7,149 nucleotides of DNA, taken from the NCBI GenBank assembly GCA_016281475.1, contig JAEEIS010000159.1:1-7149 (forward strand), in the 5' to 3' direction. The position numbers and the translations under genes were made by a program. Position 1 is the first letter of the stretch. Each line of letters opens with the position of its first letter. Below are positions 1 through 5,964 of this stretch, piece by piece. Source of the stretch: Bacteroidales bacterium (GTDB taxonomy: Bacteria > Bacteroidota > Bacteroidia > Bacteroidales > P3). The notes under the pieces were generated by a model. It did not search any database and was not told where the DNA came from. It worked only from the letters and a program-made list of their open reading frames with translations.

Positions 1-95
1 CATCTGTCGACGACAAAGGAGGCATCTGCCCCGTGACCGTGACGGCCGACAAAACCACCGAATGCAATCTCATCCTCGACTGCGCATTGTATTGA
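1..95 (+). CDS. 3' end of an unidentified gene
   Basis: The frame starting at base 3 is open from the window edge to a TGA at 93-95. It gives about 30 residues ending VTVTADKTTECNLILDCALY. Codon choice (GTC, GAC, ATC, TGC, CTC, ACC) matches the high-GC3 style of the neighbouring genes, which is why I prefer this frame to the arginine-rich alternative starting at base 2. Alternating hydrophobic and polar residues suggest a beta-rich C-terminus, but too little is present to name a family. The sigma gene downstream lies on the same strand after a short AT-rich gap with no hairpin terminator, so co-transcription is possible. Confidence 0.55.
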   Translation, partial: SVDDKGGICPVTVTADKTTECNLILDCALY

Positions 96-195
96 ATCAG
101 AAAAAGGTTGGAAGCAATTCATTAGTTTTTAATTCTTAATTTCTACCATCACCACCGAACAGTTCATACGCGACATCGTCTCCCTGCAGCCCGCC

Positions 196-651
196 ATGCG
201 TCGCATGGCAGCGAAGATTCTAAAGGACGACGAACTGGCAGCCGACGCTGTGCAGGAGACGCTGGCACGCCTATGGCATCGGCGGTGGCGGCTGGGATTG
301 ATGAAGAATCCACAAGGGTTTAGCATGAACGCGCTGCGCAACGAGTGTATCGACACCCTGCGCCGCCAACGCGTTCGCAACCCGCTTGCCACCGACCCCG
401 ACGAGGTGACCGACTACCAACCCTCGGAGAGCGAGGCAGCCGCCTTGGAGGCACGCTACCAACGGCTGGAGCAGGCGATTGCCACCCTGCCCAAACAGCA
501 CCAACGGCTAATAAAGATGAAGTATGTGGAGCAACGCAGCAGTCGCGAGATAGCCCAGCTGACCGGTATGACCGAAGGCAACGTGAACACCACCATGTGC
601 CGTATTTACGAAGAATTGAGAAAACAAATGGATGAAAATAGCGAGATATGA
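196..651 (+). CDS. RNA polymerase sigma-70 / ECF family sigma factor
   Basis: This encodes a small two-domain sigma factor that would direct RNA polymerase to a specific promoter set. From the ATG at 196 (151 residues), residues 1-59 carry sigma region 2: AAKILKDDELAADAVQETLARLW fits the region 2.1-2.2 core, and NPQGFSMNALRNECIDTLRR the 2.3-2.4 helix. An acidic linker (about 65-88) leads to region 4 (about 90-145): the LPKQHQRLIKMKY helix, then a helix-turn-helix, SSREIAQLTGMTEGNVNTT. The start is doubtful. The frame stays open back to a TAA at 130-132, and the upstream codons read ITTEQFIRDIVSLQPA, which is the usual opening of such proteins, but that stretch contains no ATG, GTG or TTG. The true start may be ATC 148 or ATT 139. 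The stop overlaps the next start (ATGA), indicating translational coupling with the membrane partner. The family is secure; the target regulon is unknown. Confidence 0.88.
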   Translation: MRRMAAKILKDDELAADAVQETLARLWHRRWRLGLMKNPQGFSMNALRNECIDTLRRQRVRNPLATDPDEVTDYQPSESEAAALEARYQRLEQAIATLPKQHQRLIKMKYVEQRSSREIAQLTGMTEGNVNTTMCRIYEELRKQMDENSEI

Positions 652-1775
652 ACCAGCATGATATAGAAGAGTTACTACAGCAGTATGGCGAGGACCAACG
701 CCAACAGCAGCATGCCGCCGGACACGTGCGCCACTTGGCACAAAGGCAGGCGCGTCGCCGCACCGCGCTGGCATGTGTGGCAGTGATGGCAGCTATTGTG
801 GGCACGATGCTGCACCGCTGGCAGGCGCTGCCCGAGCCCGTAGGCATCCTCATAGCCGAACAGCCGGCAGACATTGATACAAAAGACAACACACTGCCCC
901 CATCCATCGCACCAGAGGTCTCACCCACTGTCTCCGCCACCCCGCGTAACGCCAAGCTCCAACCCATCGCCATCCAATCAGACCATTCCGATTATTATTC
1001 TGATAATTTCGACTACTCCGACCACTCCGATTTCTCCGATTATTCCGACCACTCCGATTATTCCAATCCCCCCTCCATTGCCCCACCCACCCCCATCCAG
1101 CTTGAGCCCCTCCAGCCCGCCCAACCACCACAATCCACACCCAAACCCAGCCGCCTACACCTCATCGTCTCGTTGGGTGTCTCCACCATGTCGAACGTAT
1201 CATTCGGGATGGGCAAGGAGACAGGTCTTAACAGTCTCGATGCACCGAACTACACCTCCATCACCCCCACGCAGAACCTCTCCGCCAACGTGGGTGTGGC
1301 CTACACCATAGCCTACAACAACCACCGCCATCTGGACGTAGGCGTAACGCTGAGCGGCTATGCCGAACAGTGCAACCTACATATCCACGAGGCAGGCTAT
1401 ACCTATGTCAACGGCATCGACGGCTTTGGGGTATCATCCTACGAAAACAACGGCACCACCGCCATCCCCAACAACACCGACCTCCACTACACCTTTAACA
1501 CCCTCAGCCTCTATGCCGGCGTGCCTCTCACCCTCAATCTGCACCCTCGCGGCAGCGACCGTATGGGGTGGCAGCTCAGCCTCACTCCCGCCCACAGCCT
1601 CATCCCCGTCGGCAAGCTCGGCAACATGCCCACCCTCAACCCCTGGCGACTCACCATGGGCATCGGCATCGCCATCCCCGAGAGCGTAATCCGCCATATC
1701 AACTTAACCGCCAACCTATTGCCAACCTACACCTCACAATCCCTCTACGAGTTTGGCATAGAGATAGGATTGTGA
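648..1775 (+). CDS. Sigma-linked membrane protein: anti-sigma-like N-terminus, Ser-Asp repeat, beta-barrel-like C-terminus
   Basis: The protein has 375 residues and its ATG overlaps the sigma stop codon. Residues 1-38 are charged and start NQHDIEELLQQYGED, resembling the short cytoplasmic openings of Bacteroidales anti-sigma proteins. Residues about 39-57 (TALACVAVMAAIVGTML) form one membrane helix preceded by RRR, so the N-terminus is probably cytoplasmic. A Pro/Ser-rich linker contains a Ser-Asp-[His/Tyr/Phe] repeat (111-139) and a PPTPIQLEPLQPAQPP segment. Residues about 170-375 alternate hydrophobic and polar residues with Gly and aromatic positions (LHLIVSLGVSTMSNVSFG, LDVGVTLSGYAE, LSLYAGVPLTLNL) and end YEFGIEIGL, as in small Bacteroidetes outer-membrane beta-barrel domains. 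By gene order and N-terminus I infer it restrains or senses for the adjacent sigma factor. No catalytic motif is visible and the name is provisional. Confidence 0.75.
   Translation: MNQHDIEELLQQYGEDQRQQQHAAGHVRHLAQRQARRRTALACVAVMAAIVGTMLHRWQALPEPVGILIAEQPADIDTKDNTLPPSIAPEVSPTVSATPRNAKLQPIAIQSDHSDYYSDNFDYSDHSDFSDYSDHSDYSNPPSIAPPTPIQLEPLQPAQPPQSTPKPSRLHLIVSLGVSTMSNVSFGMGKETGLNSLDAPNYTSITPTQNLSANVGVAYTIAYNNHRHLDVGVTLSGYAEQCNLHIHEAGYTYVNGIDGFGVSSYENNGTTAIPNNTDLHYTFNTLSLYAGVPLTLNLHPRGSDRMGWQLSLTPAHSLIPVGKLGNMPTLNPWRLTMGIGIAIPESVIRHINLTANLLPTYTSQSLYEFGIEIGL
978..1064 (+). repeat. In-frame Ser-Asp-[His/Tyr/Phe] repeat
   Basis: Within the sigma-linked membrane protein, residues 111-139 are built almost entirely from SD followed by H, Y or F, with two imperfect steps. 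At DNA level the unit is 9 bp (TCCGAYyAY). The 16-mer TCCGACCACTCCGATT occurs at 1017 and again at 1044, a 27-bp period, so replication slippage could change the copy number without breaking the frame. The segment sits between the membrane helix and the barrel-like domain. Confidence 0.85.
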
Positions 1776-1809
1776 TGAAATACTAATTTTTTAAATCCCG
1801 ATTCCCAAT

Positions 1810-1843
1810 TTTTTATTCATATCCAAAAAACTTTGTATCTTTG
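1810..1843 (+). promoter_or_regulatory. Bacteroidetes-type promoter of purD
   Basis: TATCTTTG at 1836-1843 is an exact match to the Bacteroidetes primary-sigma -7 consensus TAnnTTTG. The matching -33 element (TTTG) is weak: only the T-run near 1809-1814 lies at about the right distance. Transcription would begin close to 1848-1850, leaving a leader of about 20 nt before the purD ATG. The gap upstream shows no hairpin terminator for the preceding operon. Confidence 0.7.
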
Positions 1844-1870
1844 CATTTTTAAAATTAGATACTATCGAAT

Positions 1871-3208
1871 ATGAATATCTTACTTCTTGGTTCTGGCGGT
1901 CGCGAACACGCCATGGCCTGCCAATTGGCAGCCAGCCCTAAATGCACCCATCTTTATGTGGCCCCCGGCAACGCAGGCACCGCCCTCATGGCTAACCTCC
2001 ACGGGGGGGCCTACGTGCAAAACATCAACCTGGAACCCACCGACTTTGCCGCCATCCATGCCTGGGTGCTCAAACATGAGATAGACATGGTTGTGGTGGG
2101 TCCCGAAGCTCCGCTGGTGGCGGGCATCCGCGACTATTTTGCCTCGCAGCCGTCGCTACGCGACATCATCGTCATCGGCCCCTCCAAAGAGTGCGCCCAA
2201 CTCGAAGGCAGCAAGGACTACGCCAAGGAGTTTATGCATCGCCACGACATCCCCACCGCCGCCTACCGCACCTTCACCGCCGGCACCCTACAAGAGGGCA
2301 TCGCCTTCCTACACACGCTGAAGGCCCCCTACGTGCTCAAAGCCGACGGCCTGGCCGCAGGCAAGGGTGTGCTGATACTCCCAACCCTCGAGGAGGCCGA
2401 GCACGAACTCACTGCCATGCTCAAGGAGGCCAAATTCGGGCAAGCCTCCGCCAAGGTGGTCATCGAAGAATACCTCGACGGCATCGAACTCAGCGTCTTC
2501 GTGCTCTCCGACGGCAAGCACTACAAGCTGCTGCCCACCGCTAAGGACTATAAGCGCATCGGCGAAGGCGACACCGGCCTCAACACCGGCGGCATGGGCT
2601 CCATCAGCCCCGTACATTTTGCCGACAAGAAGTTCATGAAAAAGGTAGAAGACCGCATCGTCATCCCCACCATCAAAGGCCTCTACCAAGAAGGCACGCC
2701 CTACAAAGGATTTATCTTCGTGGGCTTGATGGCTGTAAACAACGACACTACCGGCGAACTCGACCCCTACGTCATCGAATACAACGTCCGCATGGGCGAC
2801 CCCGAAACCGAGAGCGTCTTCCCCCGCATCAAGAGCGACATGGTGGACCTGCTGCAACGCGTGTGGCGTGGCAACCTACAGCAGACCACCCTCGAAATCG
2901 ACCCCCGCACGGCCGCCTGCGTAATGGCCGTTGCCGAAGGCTATCCCGAGCACTACGAGAAGGGCAAACCCATCAAGGGCATCGACAACGTGAACGGCAG
3001 CCTAGTATTCCATGCCGGCACACGGGTGACCGACAACGGTGCCATACTCACCAACGGCGGCCGCGTGCTATGCGTCACAACCCTCGCCAACAGCATGCCC
3101 GAAGCTCTGCTCAAGTCGTACCAAGAAATTGCCAAAATCTCGTGGGACGGCATGTACTTCCGCCGCGACATCGGCCAAGACTTGCTAAAAATGATTGTCG
3201 CCAAATAA
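1871..3208 (+). CDS. purD: Phosphoribosylamine-glycine ligase (GAR synthetase)
   Basis: Cytosolic ATP-grasp enzyme that joins 5-phosphoribosylamine and glycine with ATP to give glycinamide ribonucleotide, the second step of de novo purine synthesis. The protein has 445 residues, slightly above the usual 420-430, and appears complete. The N domain opens MNILLLGSGGREHAMA (family motif GSGGREHA, 7-14) and continues with VVGPEAPLVAGI (75-86). The ATP-grasp part shows GPSKECAQLEGSKDYAKEFM (103-122), the nucleotide-loop motif KADGLAAGKGV (157-167) and GDTGLNTGGMGSISP (233-247). The Mg2+/catalytic segment EYNVRMGDPETE (303-314) reads EFNxRFGDPETQ in most homologues. The C domain carries GYPEHYEKGKPIKGI (357-371) and FHAGT (380-384). 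The ATG follows AT-rich sequence with no Shine-Dalgarno, as is normal in Bacteroidetes. The gene is alone on its transcript and converges with the TonB receptor. Confidence 0.97.
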   Translation: MNILLLGSGGREHAMACQLAASPKCTHLYVAPGNAGTALMANLHGGAYVQNINLEPTDFAAIHAWVLKHEIDMVVVGPEAPLVAGIRDYFASQPSLRDIIVIGPSKECAQLEGSKDYAKEFMHRHDIPTAAYRTFTAGTLQEGIAFLHTLKAPYVLKADGLAAGKGVLILPTLEEAEHELTAMLKEAKFGQASAKVVIEEYLDGIELSVFVLSDGKHYKLLPTAKDYKRIGEGDTGLNTGGMGSISPVHFADKKFMKKVEDRIVIPTIKGLYQEGTPYKGFIFVGLMAVNNDTTGELDPYVIEYNVRMGDPETESVFPRIKSDMVDLLQRVWRGNLQQTTLEIDPRTAACVMAVAEGYPEHYEKGKPIKGIDNVNGSLVFHAGTRVTDNGAILTNGGRVLCVTTLANSMPEALLKSYQEIAKISWDGMYFRRDIGQDLLKMIVAK

Positions 3209-3221
3209 CGTGTCTGCCCTC

Positions 3222-3325
3222 AAAAAGGAAGTTAAAGTGGGAGTAATAGAAGGGAGTTAAAGTGGACAAATGCTTGGTCGCCCATTGTATTGTCCTCTTT
3301 AACTCCCTCTTTAACTTCCGTTTTT
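3222..3325. terminator. Nested bidirectional hairpin terminator between purD and the receptor
   Basis: The gap between the two convergent genes can fold into one long interrupted hairpin. GGAAGTTAAAG (3227-3237) is fully complementary to 3309-3319. Inside it, GGGAGTTAAAG (3252-3262) is fully complementary to 3297-3307, and GGACA (3264-3268) to TGTCC (3291-3295). AAAAA at 3222-3226 and TTTTT at 3321-3325 flank the structure, so each strand ends in a T-run after the stem. This suits a shared terminator for both genes. The two left arms are near copies of each other (GGAAGTTAAAGTGG and GGGAGTTAAAGTGG), so the element may also be an interspersed repeat. Confidence 0.75.
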
Positions 3326-3331
3326 ATCTCA

Positions 3332-5533
3332 TCAGAACCGTACGCTCATGCGGGCCAGACAATTGATGCCGGGCTGCTGATACCATCCCGCGTAGTGGTA
3401 GTATCCGTCCCAGTAGCCGTCGCCAGCCCACGCGCCGATGCGGTAGTGGCGGTCCAGCAGGTTATTCACCACCAGCTGCGCCTCAATCTCCTCGCCTCCC
3501 TTCAGCTGCCAAGTGTAGCCAGCCTTAAAGTTCAGCAGGAAATAGGCATCCTGACGGTAGCAGTCGCGCGACGTGTTGTCCAGATACTGGCTGCCCACAT
3601 ACTTGCCCGTCAGCTGCAACTTCAAGTTCTTCATCGGCTCAAAAGTGGCGATGGCAGCACCTATCACGTTGGGCGAATAGGCCAAGTCGGTATTGCGGGT
3701 ATAGGTCGTCAGCACCGTGTCGCCCTCCACAAAGTCGGTATACGTATAGTCCACAATCTTGTTCATGCTCAGCGTCAGGTTCGCATCCAGGCGGAACCAC
3801 TCCGTGAAACGGTAGCCCGCCACCAGCTCCACACCCAGACGGTACGACTTGTCCACATTCTCCATCAGGCTGTAGCCGCTGCTGCTCAAGTCGCCGTTGG
3901 GGGTCAGCTGGTCCTTATATAGCATCGCGTACCCATTTGCCGAGAAGGCAAAGCGGTTCCGATTCACCTGATAGCCCAACTCCACATCCAGCATCGCCTC
4001 GGCCTTCATCGTGCGGCCGTTCACAAAGGCATCCTTAATGTCGCTGCGCGTAGGCTCGCGGTGGGCGATACCTGCCACAGCATAGAGCCGTTGGCCTTTA
4101 CCCAGCTGGTAGTTCGCGCCCACCTTGGGATTGAAGAAGGGGTAGGTCCCGTGGAAATCAAGGTCGTACCCATCGTCCTCCACGCCCTTGAGGCTGTAGT
4201 CAACATAGCGCATCTGCAGGTCGGCATATAGGTTGAGCTTCGAAGAAACATCCCAGTCGGCCTTGGCGTAGGTGGTCGCATCCACCTTCTTGCCCTTGTA
4301 GCGATACCACTCGTAGGGCTTGGTGTCGAAGCCCGTCGAATCCTTGCACCAAATCACGTCGCCATAATGGTCGCCATCGAAATAGAGCATCATCTCACCA
4401 AAAGTGAAATTCACCTTTTCGCCCGTATAATGAGCCGACACGTTACCCGTGTAGGCACTGTTCCACATCAGCTTCTGCGTGACGAAGTCCGACTTACCGC
4501 TGCGGTCGATGCCGTACTTGGAGAACTTCTTCTCCGCCTTATACTGCTCGTAGTAGCCGTCGCCGTGCGTAAAGTCCGCCACCGCCTTCAGGCTCCAGCG
4601 GTCGTTCATCAGCAGGCTGTAGTACAGCTGGTAGCGACGCTGATTGTAGTTGTCGCTCTCGTTGCCGTAATAATAGATGTTGCCCAAATCGTCGTAATAC
4701 TCGCCTGCGCTGTTGTATCTCGGATTCTCTTCCAGCACCGAGGCATCCTCACCATTCCAAGTGATGCCCGTATGCTGTGTGCCGATAATCGCCACCGCCT
4801 TCAGCAGCGACCGCTTGCCGTAGTAGCTTGCACTCGCAAACAGCGACTGCTGGTCGGCAAAACCGTTACGCACAAAGCCGTCTGTCGTCTGGCCGTTGTA
4901 AGCGATGTCGAACGCAACGCCCCGCTTCGTGATGCCCGTACCCGCGGCTATGCCGTACTGCCGCGTGTTCCACGAGCCGTAGGCGATGTCGGCCTGCCCG
5001 TATGCATGGTCCTGTGCGTTGAGGGTCTGCAGGTTGATGGCACCGCCGAACGAGTTGCCACCACCGTTCGACGCGCCCACTCCGCGCTGTATCTGCAGGC
5101 TCTGTGCCATCCCGCCGAGGTTCGGCACATTGTACCAAAACACCGCCTGGCTCTCGGGGTCGTTCAGCGTGATACCGTTGATGTTCACGTTGATGCGGCT
5201 CGCGTCAACGCCGCGGATGCGCATCGACGTCTCGCCCATCTTGCCGTTCTCGCCGCTCACCACCACCGAGGGCTGCAACTCCAGCATAAAGGGGATGCTC
5301 ACGTCCGTTTTGGCATCGTCGAGCTGCTCGCGTGTGAGATTCGACGTGGTGAAGGGCGACCGCTCTCCCGCACGAGAGTCCTTAATCAGCACCTCGTCGA
5401 GCGTGCGTGTGGTGTCCTGAGTCTGCGCGCAGACTGTCCCAATTTGAAAACTTAAACATGTCGCTATAGCGACAACGCGGCTCACTGGCCGCATGGCTAA
5501 AAAGCCACCATTGATAGTACTTTTTTTAAACAT
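3332..5533 (-). CDS. TonB-dependent outer-membrane receptor, probable thiamine importer
   Basis: A 733-residue outer-membrane active transporter energised by TonB-ExbBD. The signal peptide runs to about residue 36 (AIATCLSFQIGTVCA before QTQ). RTLDEVLIKDSR (43-54) resembles a TonB box. The plug domain spans about 57-170, with SMRIRGVDASRINVNINGI (103-121), NVPNLGGMAQSLQIQRGVGA and GGNSFGGAINLQT. The rest is a long aromatic-rich barrel ending in SVRF with the terminal Phe typical of barrel insertion. It lacks the N-terminal carboxypeptidase-like domain of SusC transporters and there is no SusD partner, so a small-ligand (BtuB/vitamin-type) receptor fits. The leader holds a TPP riboswitch, so thiamine or a precursor is the likely cargo; a THI-controlled receptor of this kind (OMthi) is known in Bacteroides thetaiotaomicron. 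Met14 could also open a signal peptide, but the GGAGG at 5543-5547 is well spaced for Met1. Substrate is inferred from regulation only. Confidence 0.93.
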   Translation of the reverse strand: MFKKSTINGGFLAMRPVSRVVAIATCLSFQIGTVCAQTQDTTRTLDEVLIKDSRAGERSPFTTSNLTREQLDDAKTDVSIPFMLELQPSVVVSGENGKMGETSMRIRGVDASRINVNINGITLNDPESQAVFWYNVPNLGGMAQSLQIQRGVGASNGGGNSFGGAINLQTLNAQDHAYGQADIAYGSWNTRQYGIAAGTGITKRGVAFDIAYNGQTTDGFVRNGFADQQSLFASASYYGKRSLLKAVAIIGTQHTGITWNGEDASVLEENPRYNSAGEYYDDLGNIYYYGNESDNYNQRRYQLYYSLLMNDRWSLKAVADFTHGDGYYEQYKAEKKFSKYGIDRSGKSDFVTQKLMWNSAYTGNVSAHYTGEKVNFTFGEMMLYFDGDHYGDVIWCKDSTGFDTKPYEWYRYKGKKVDATTYAKADWDVSSKLNLYADLQMRYVDYSLKGVEDDGYDLDFHGTYPFFNPKVGANYQLGKGQRLYAVAGIAHREPTRSDIKDAFVNGRTMKAEAMLDVELGYQVNRNRFAFSANGYAMLYKDQLTPNGDLSSSGYSLMENVDKSYRLGVELVAGYRFTEWFRLDANLTLSMNKIVDYTYTDFVEGDTVLTTYTRNTDLAYSPNVIGAAIATFEPMKNLKLQLTGKYVGSQYLDNTSRDCYRQDAYFLLNFKAGYTWQLKGGEEIEAQLVVNNLLDRHYRIGAWAGDGYWDGYYHYAGWYQQPGINCLARMSVRF

Positions 5534-5541
5534 ATTACATT

Positions 5542-5612
5542 TCCTCCGCCGGCATTATCCGGATCAGGTTCGAGGGTTTAATCTCAGCCACAATCACTTG
5601 CAGCACCCCTGG
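5542..5612 (-). promoter_or_regulatory. TPP (THI-box) riboswitch controlling the TonB receptor
   Basis: Read on the minus strand, this is a near-consensus thiamine pyrophosphate aptamer: GGGGTGCTG (5609-5601), a P3 stem CTGCAA-GTGA-TTGTGG (5603-5588), the invariant CTGAGA (5587-5582), ACCC (5577-5574) able to pair with GGGT of P2, CCTGATCCGGATAATGCC and then GGCGGAGGAA. These are the conserved thi-box blocks in the correct order. There is no terminator hairpin between aptamer and ATG, and the Shine-Dalgarno GGAGG is the 3' end of the aptamer itself. TPP binding is therefore expected to block ribosome access and lower receptor synthesis. The classic P1 closing stem is hard to see. Confidence 0.95.
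5543..5547 (-). promoter_or_regulatory. Shine-Dalgarno embedded in the TPP aptamer
   Basis: GGAGG on the minus strand ends 9 nt before the receptor ATG at 5533-5531, good spacing for initiation at Met1. A strong Shine-Dalgarno is uncommon in Bacteroidetes. Here it coincides with conserved aptamer sequence, which links ligand binding directly to ribosome access. Confidence 0.75.
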
Positions 5613-5640
5613 TCGACTTCCTTCCGATCGGAATCAAGTG

Positions 5641-5674
5641 CAAAGATACGAAAAAATAACCATCCGCAAACAAA
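5641..5674 (-). promoter_or_regulatory. Bacteroidetes-type promoter of the receptor/riboswitch transcript
   Basis: The minus strand reads TATCTTTG at 5648-5641, an exact TAnnTTTG -7 element. TTTG occurs upstream at 5670-5667 (18-nt spacer) and at 5674-5671 (22-nt spacer), either side of the usual 19 nt. Transcription would begin near 5635, giving a leader of about 100 nt that contains the whole aptamer. Confidence 0.75.
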
Positions 5675-5755
5675 AATCCACCAAGACAACATCCTCACAC
5701 CACCCTCCACATCTCACTCTAGGTCCATCATTCCCTTTGCACTTATATAATACTT

Positions 5756-5840
5756 ATACCTTAGTTATACTTTAGTTATACCTTAGTTATACTATTATAT
5801 ATAGGATAACTAAAGGATAAATATAGTATAACTATAGGAT
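5756..5840. repeat. AT-rich 11-bp repeat array in inverted arrangement
   Basis: Three tandem 11-bp units ATACyTTAGTT occupy 5756-5788, with a partial fourth to 5793. After a short TATATA spacer, inverted variants follow: GGATAACTAAAGGAT (5804-5818) and GTATAACTATAGGAT (5826-5840). The two halves can form an imperfect cruciform or RNA hairpin. I see no gene from 5671 to 5953; the stretch before the array is A/C-rich without structure, and 5841-5930 is AT-rich with a short G-rich patch (5877-5903). The units are far too short and have no spacers, so this is not a CRISPR array. Confidence 0.75.
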
Positions 5841-5930
5841 AAATGCTAAAGATTCTAAGGAGTATCTGCGAGTTTTGGGGCGATGGAATGGGATTGGGGA
5901 GGGAAATATGATGATTTTTTAGTAAAAAAG

Positions 5931-5961
5931 TGTTATATATCGGAGAAAAGTTGTATATTTG
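5931..5961 (+). promoter_or_regulatory. Promoter of the candidate structured RNA
   Basis: TATATTTG at 5954-5961 matches the -7 consensus TAnnTTTG. The -33 element is poor: TGTT at 5931-5934 lies 19 nt upstream. The predicted start, about 5965, falls exactly at the beginning of the base-paired region, which supports both calls. Confidence 0.65.
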
Positions 5962-5964
5962 CAT

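Noticed and set aside
320..973. Long minus-strand frame opposite the sigma factor and its partner (217 aa)
   Set aside because: Cys/Arg/Ser-rich low-complexity product with no family features; it is the antisense of two well-supported overlapping genes.
2003..2009. Seven-G homopolymer in purD as a phase-variation tract
   Set aside because: It encodes an ordinary HGGA segment in an intact housekeeping gene; seven bases without other signs is weak evidence for slippage control.
3290..3922. Plus-strand frame starting in the convergent terminator and running into the receptor
   Set aside because: Starts inside the hairpin, has shadow composition, and lies antisense to the conserved barrel C-terminus.
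4367..5455. Plus-strand frame of 362 codons within the receptor gene
   Set aside because: Val/Ala/Arg/His-rich shadow of the GC3-rich minus-strand gene; the opposite strand carries unmistakable plug and barrel motifs and a riboswitch.
5595..5640. CACTTG (5640-5635) complementary to CAAGTG (5600-5595) as an anti-aptamer pairing
   Set aside because: The first arm lies at or before the predicted transcription start, so it may not be in the RNA; 6 bp is also easily found by chance.
5493..5750. Plus-strand frame over the riboswitch and receptor promoter
   Set aside because: Antisense to a clear TPP aptamer and promoter; no coding bias.
5756..5840. CRISPR array
   Set aside because: Units are 11 bp, contiguous and AT-rich, with no unique spacers and no cas genes nearby.
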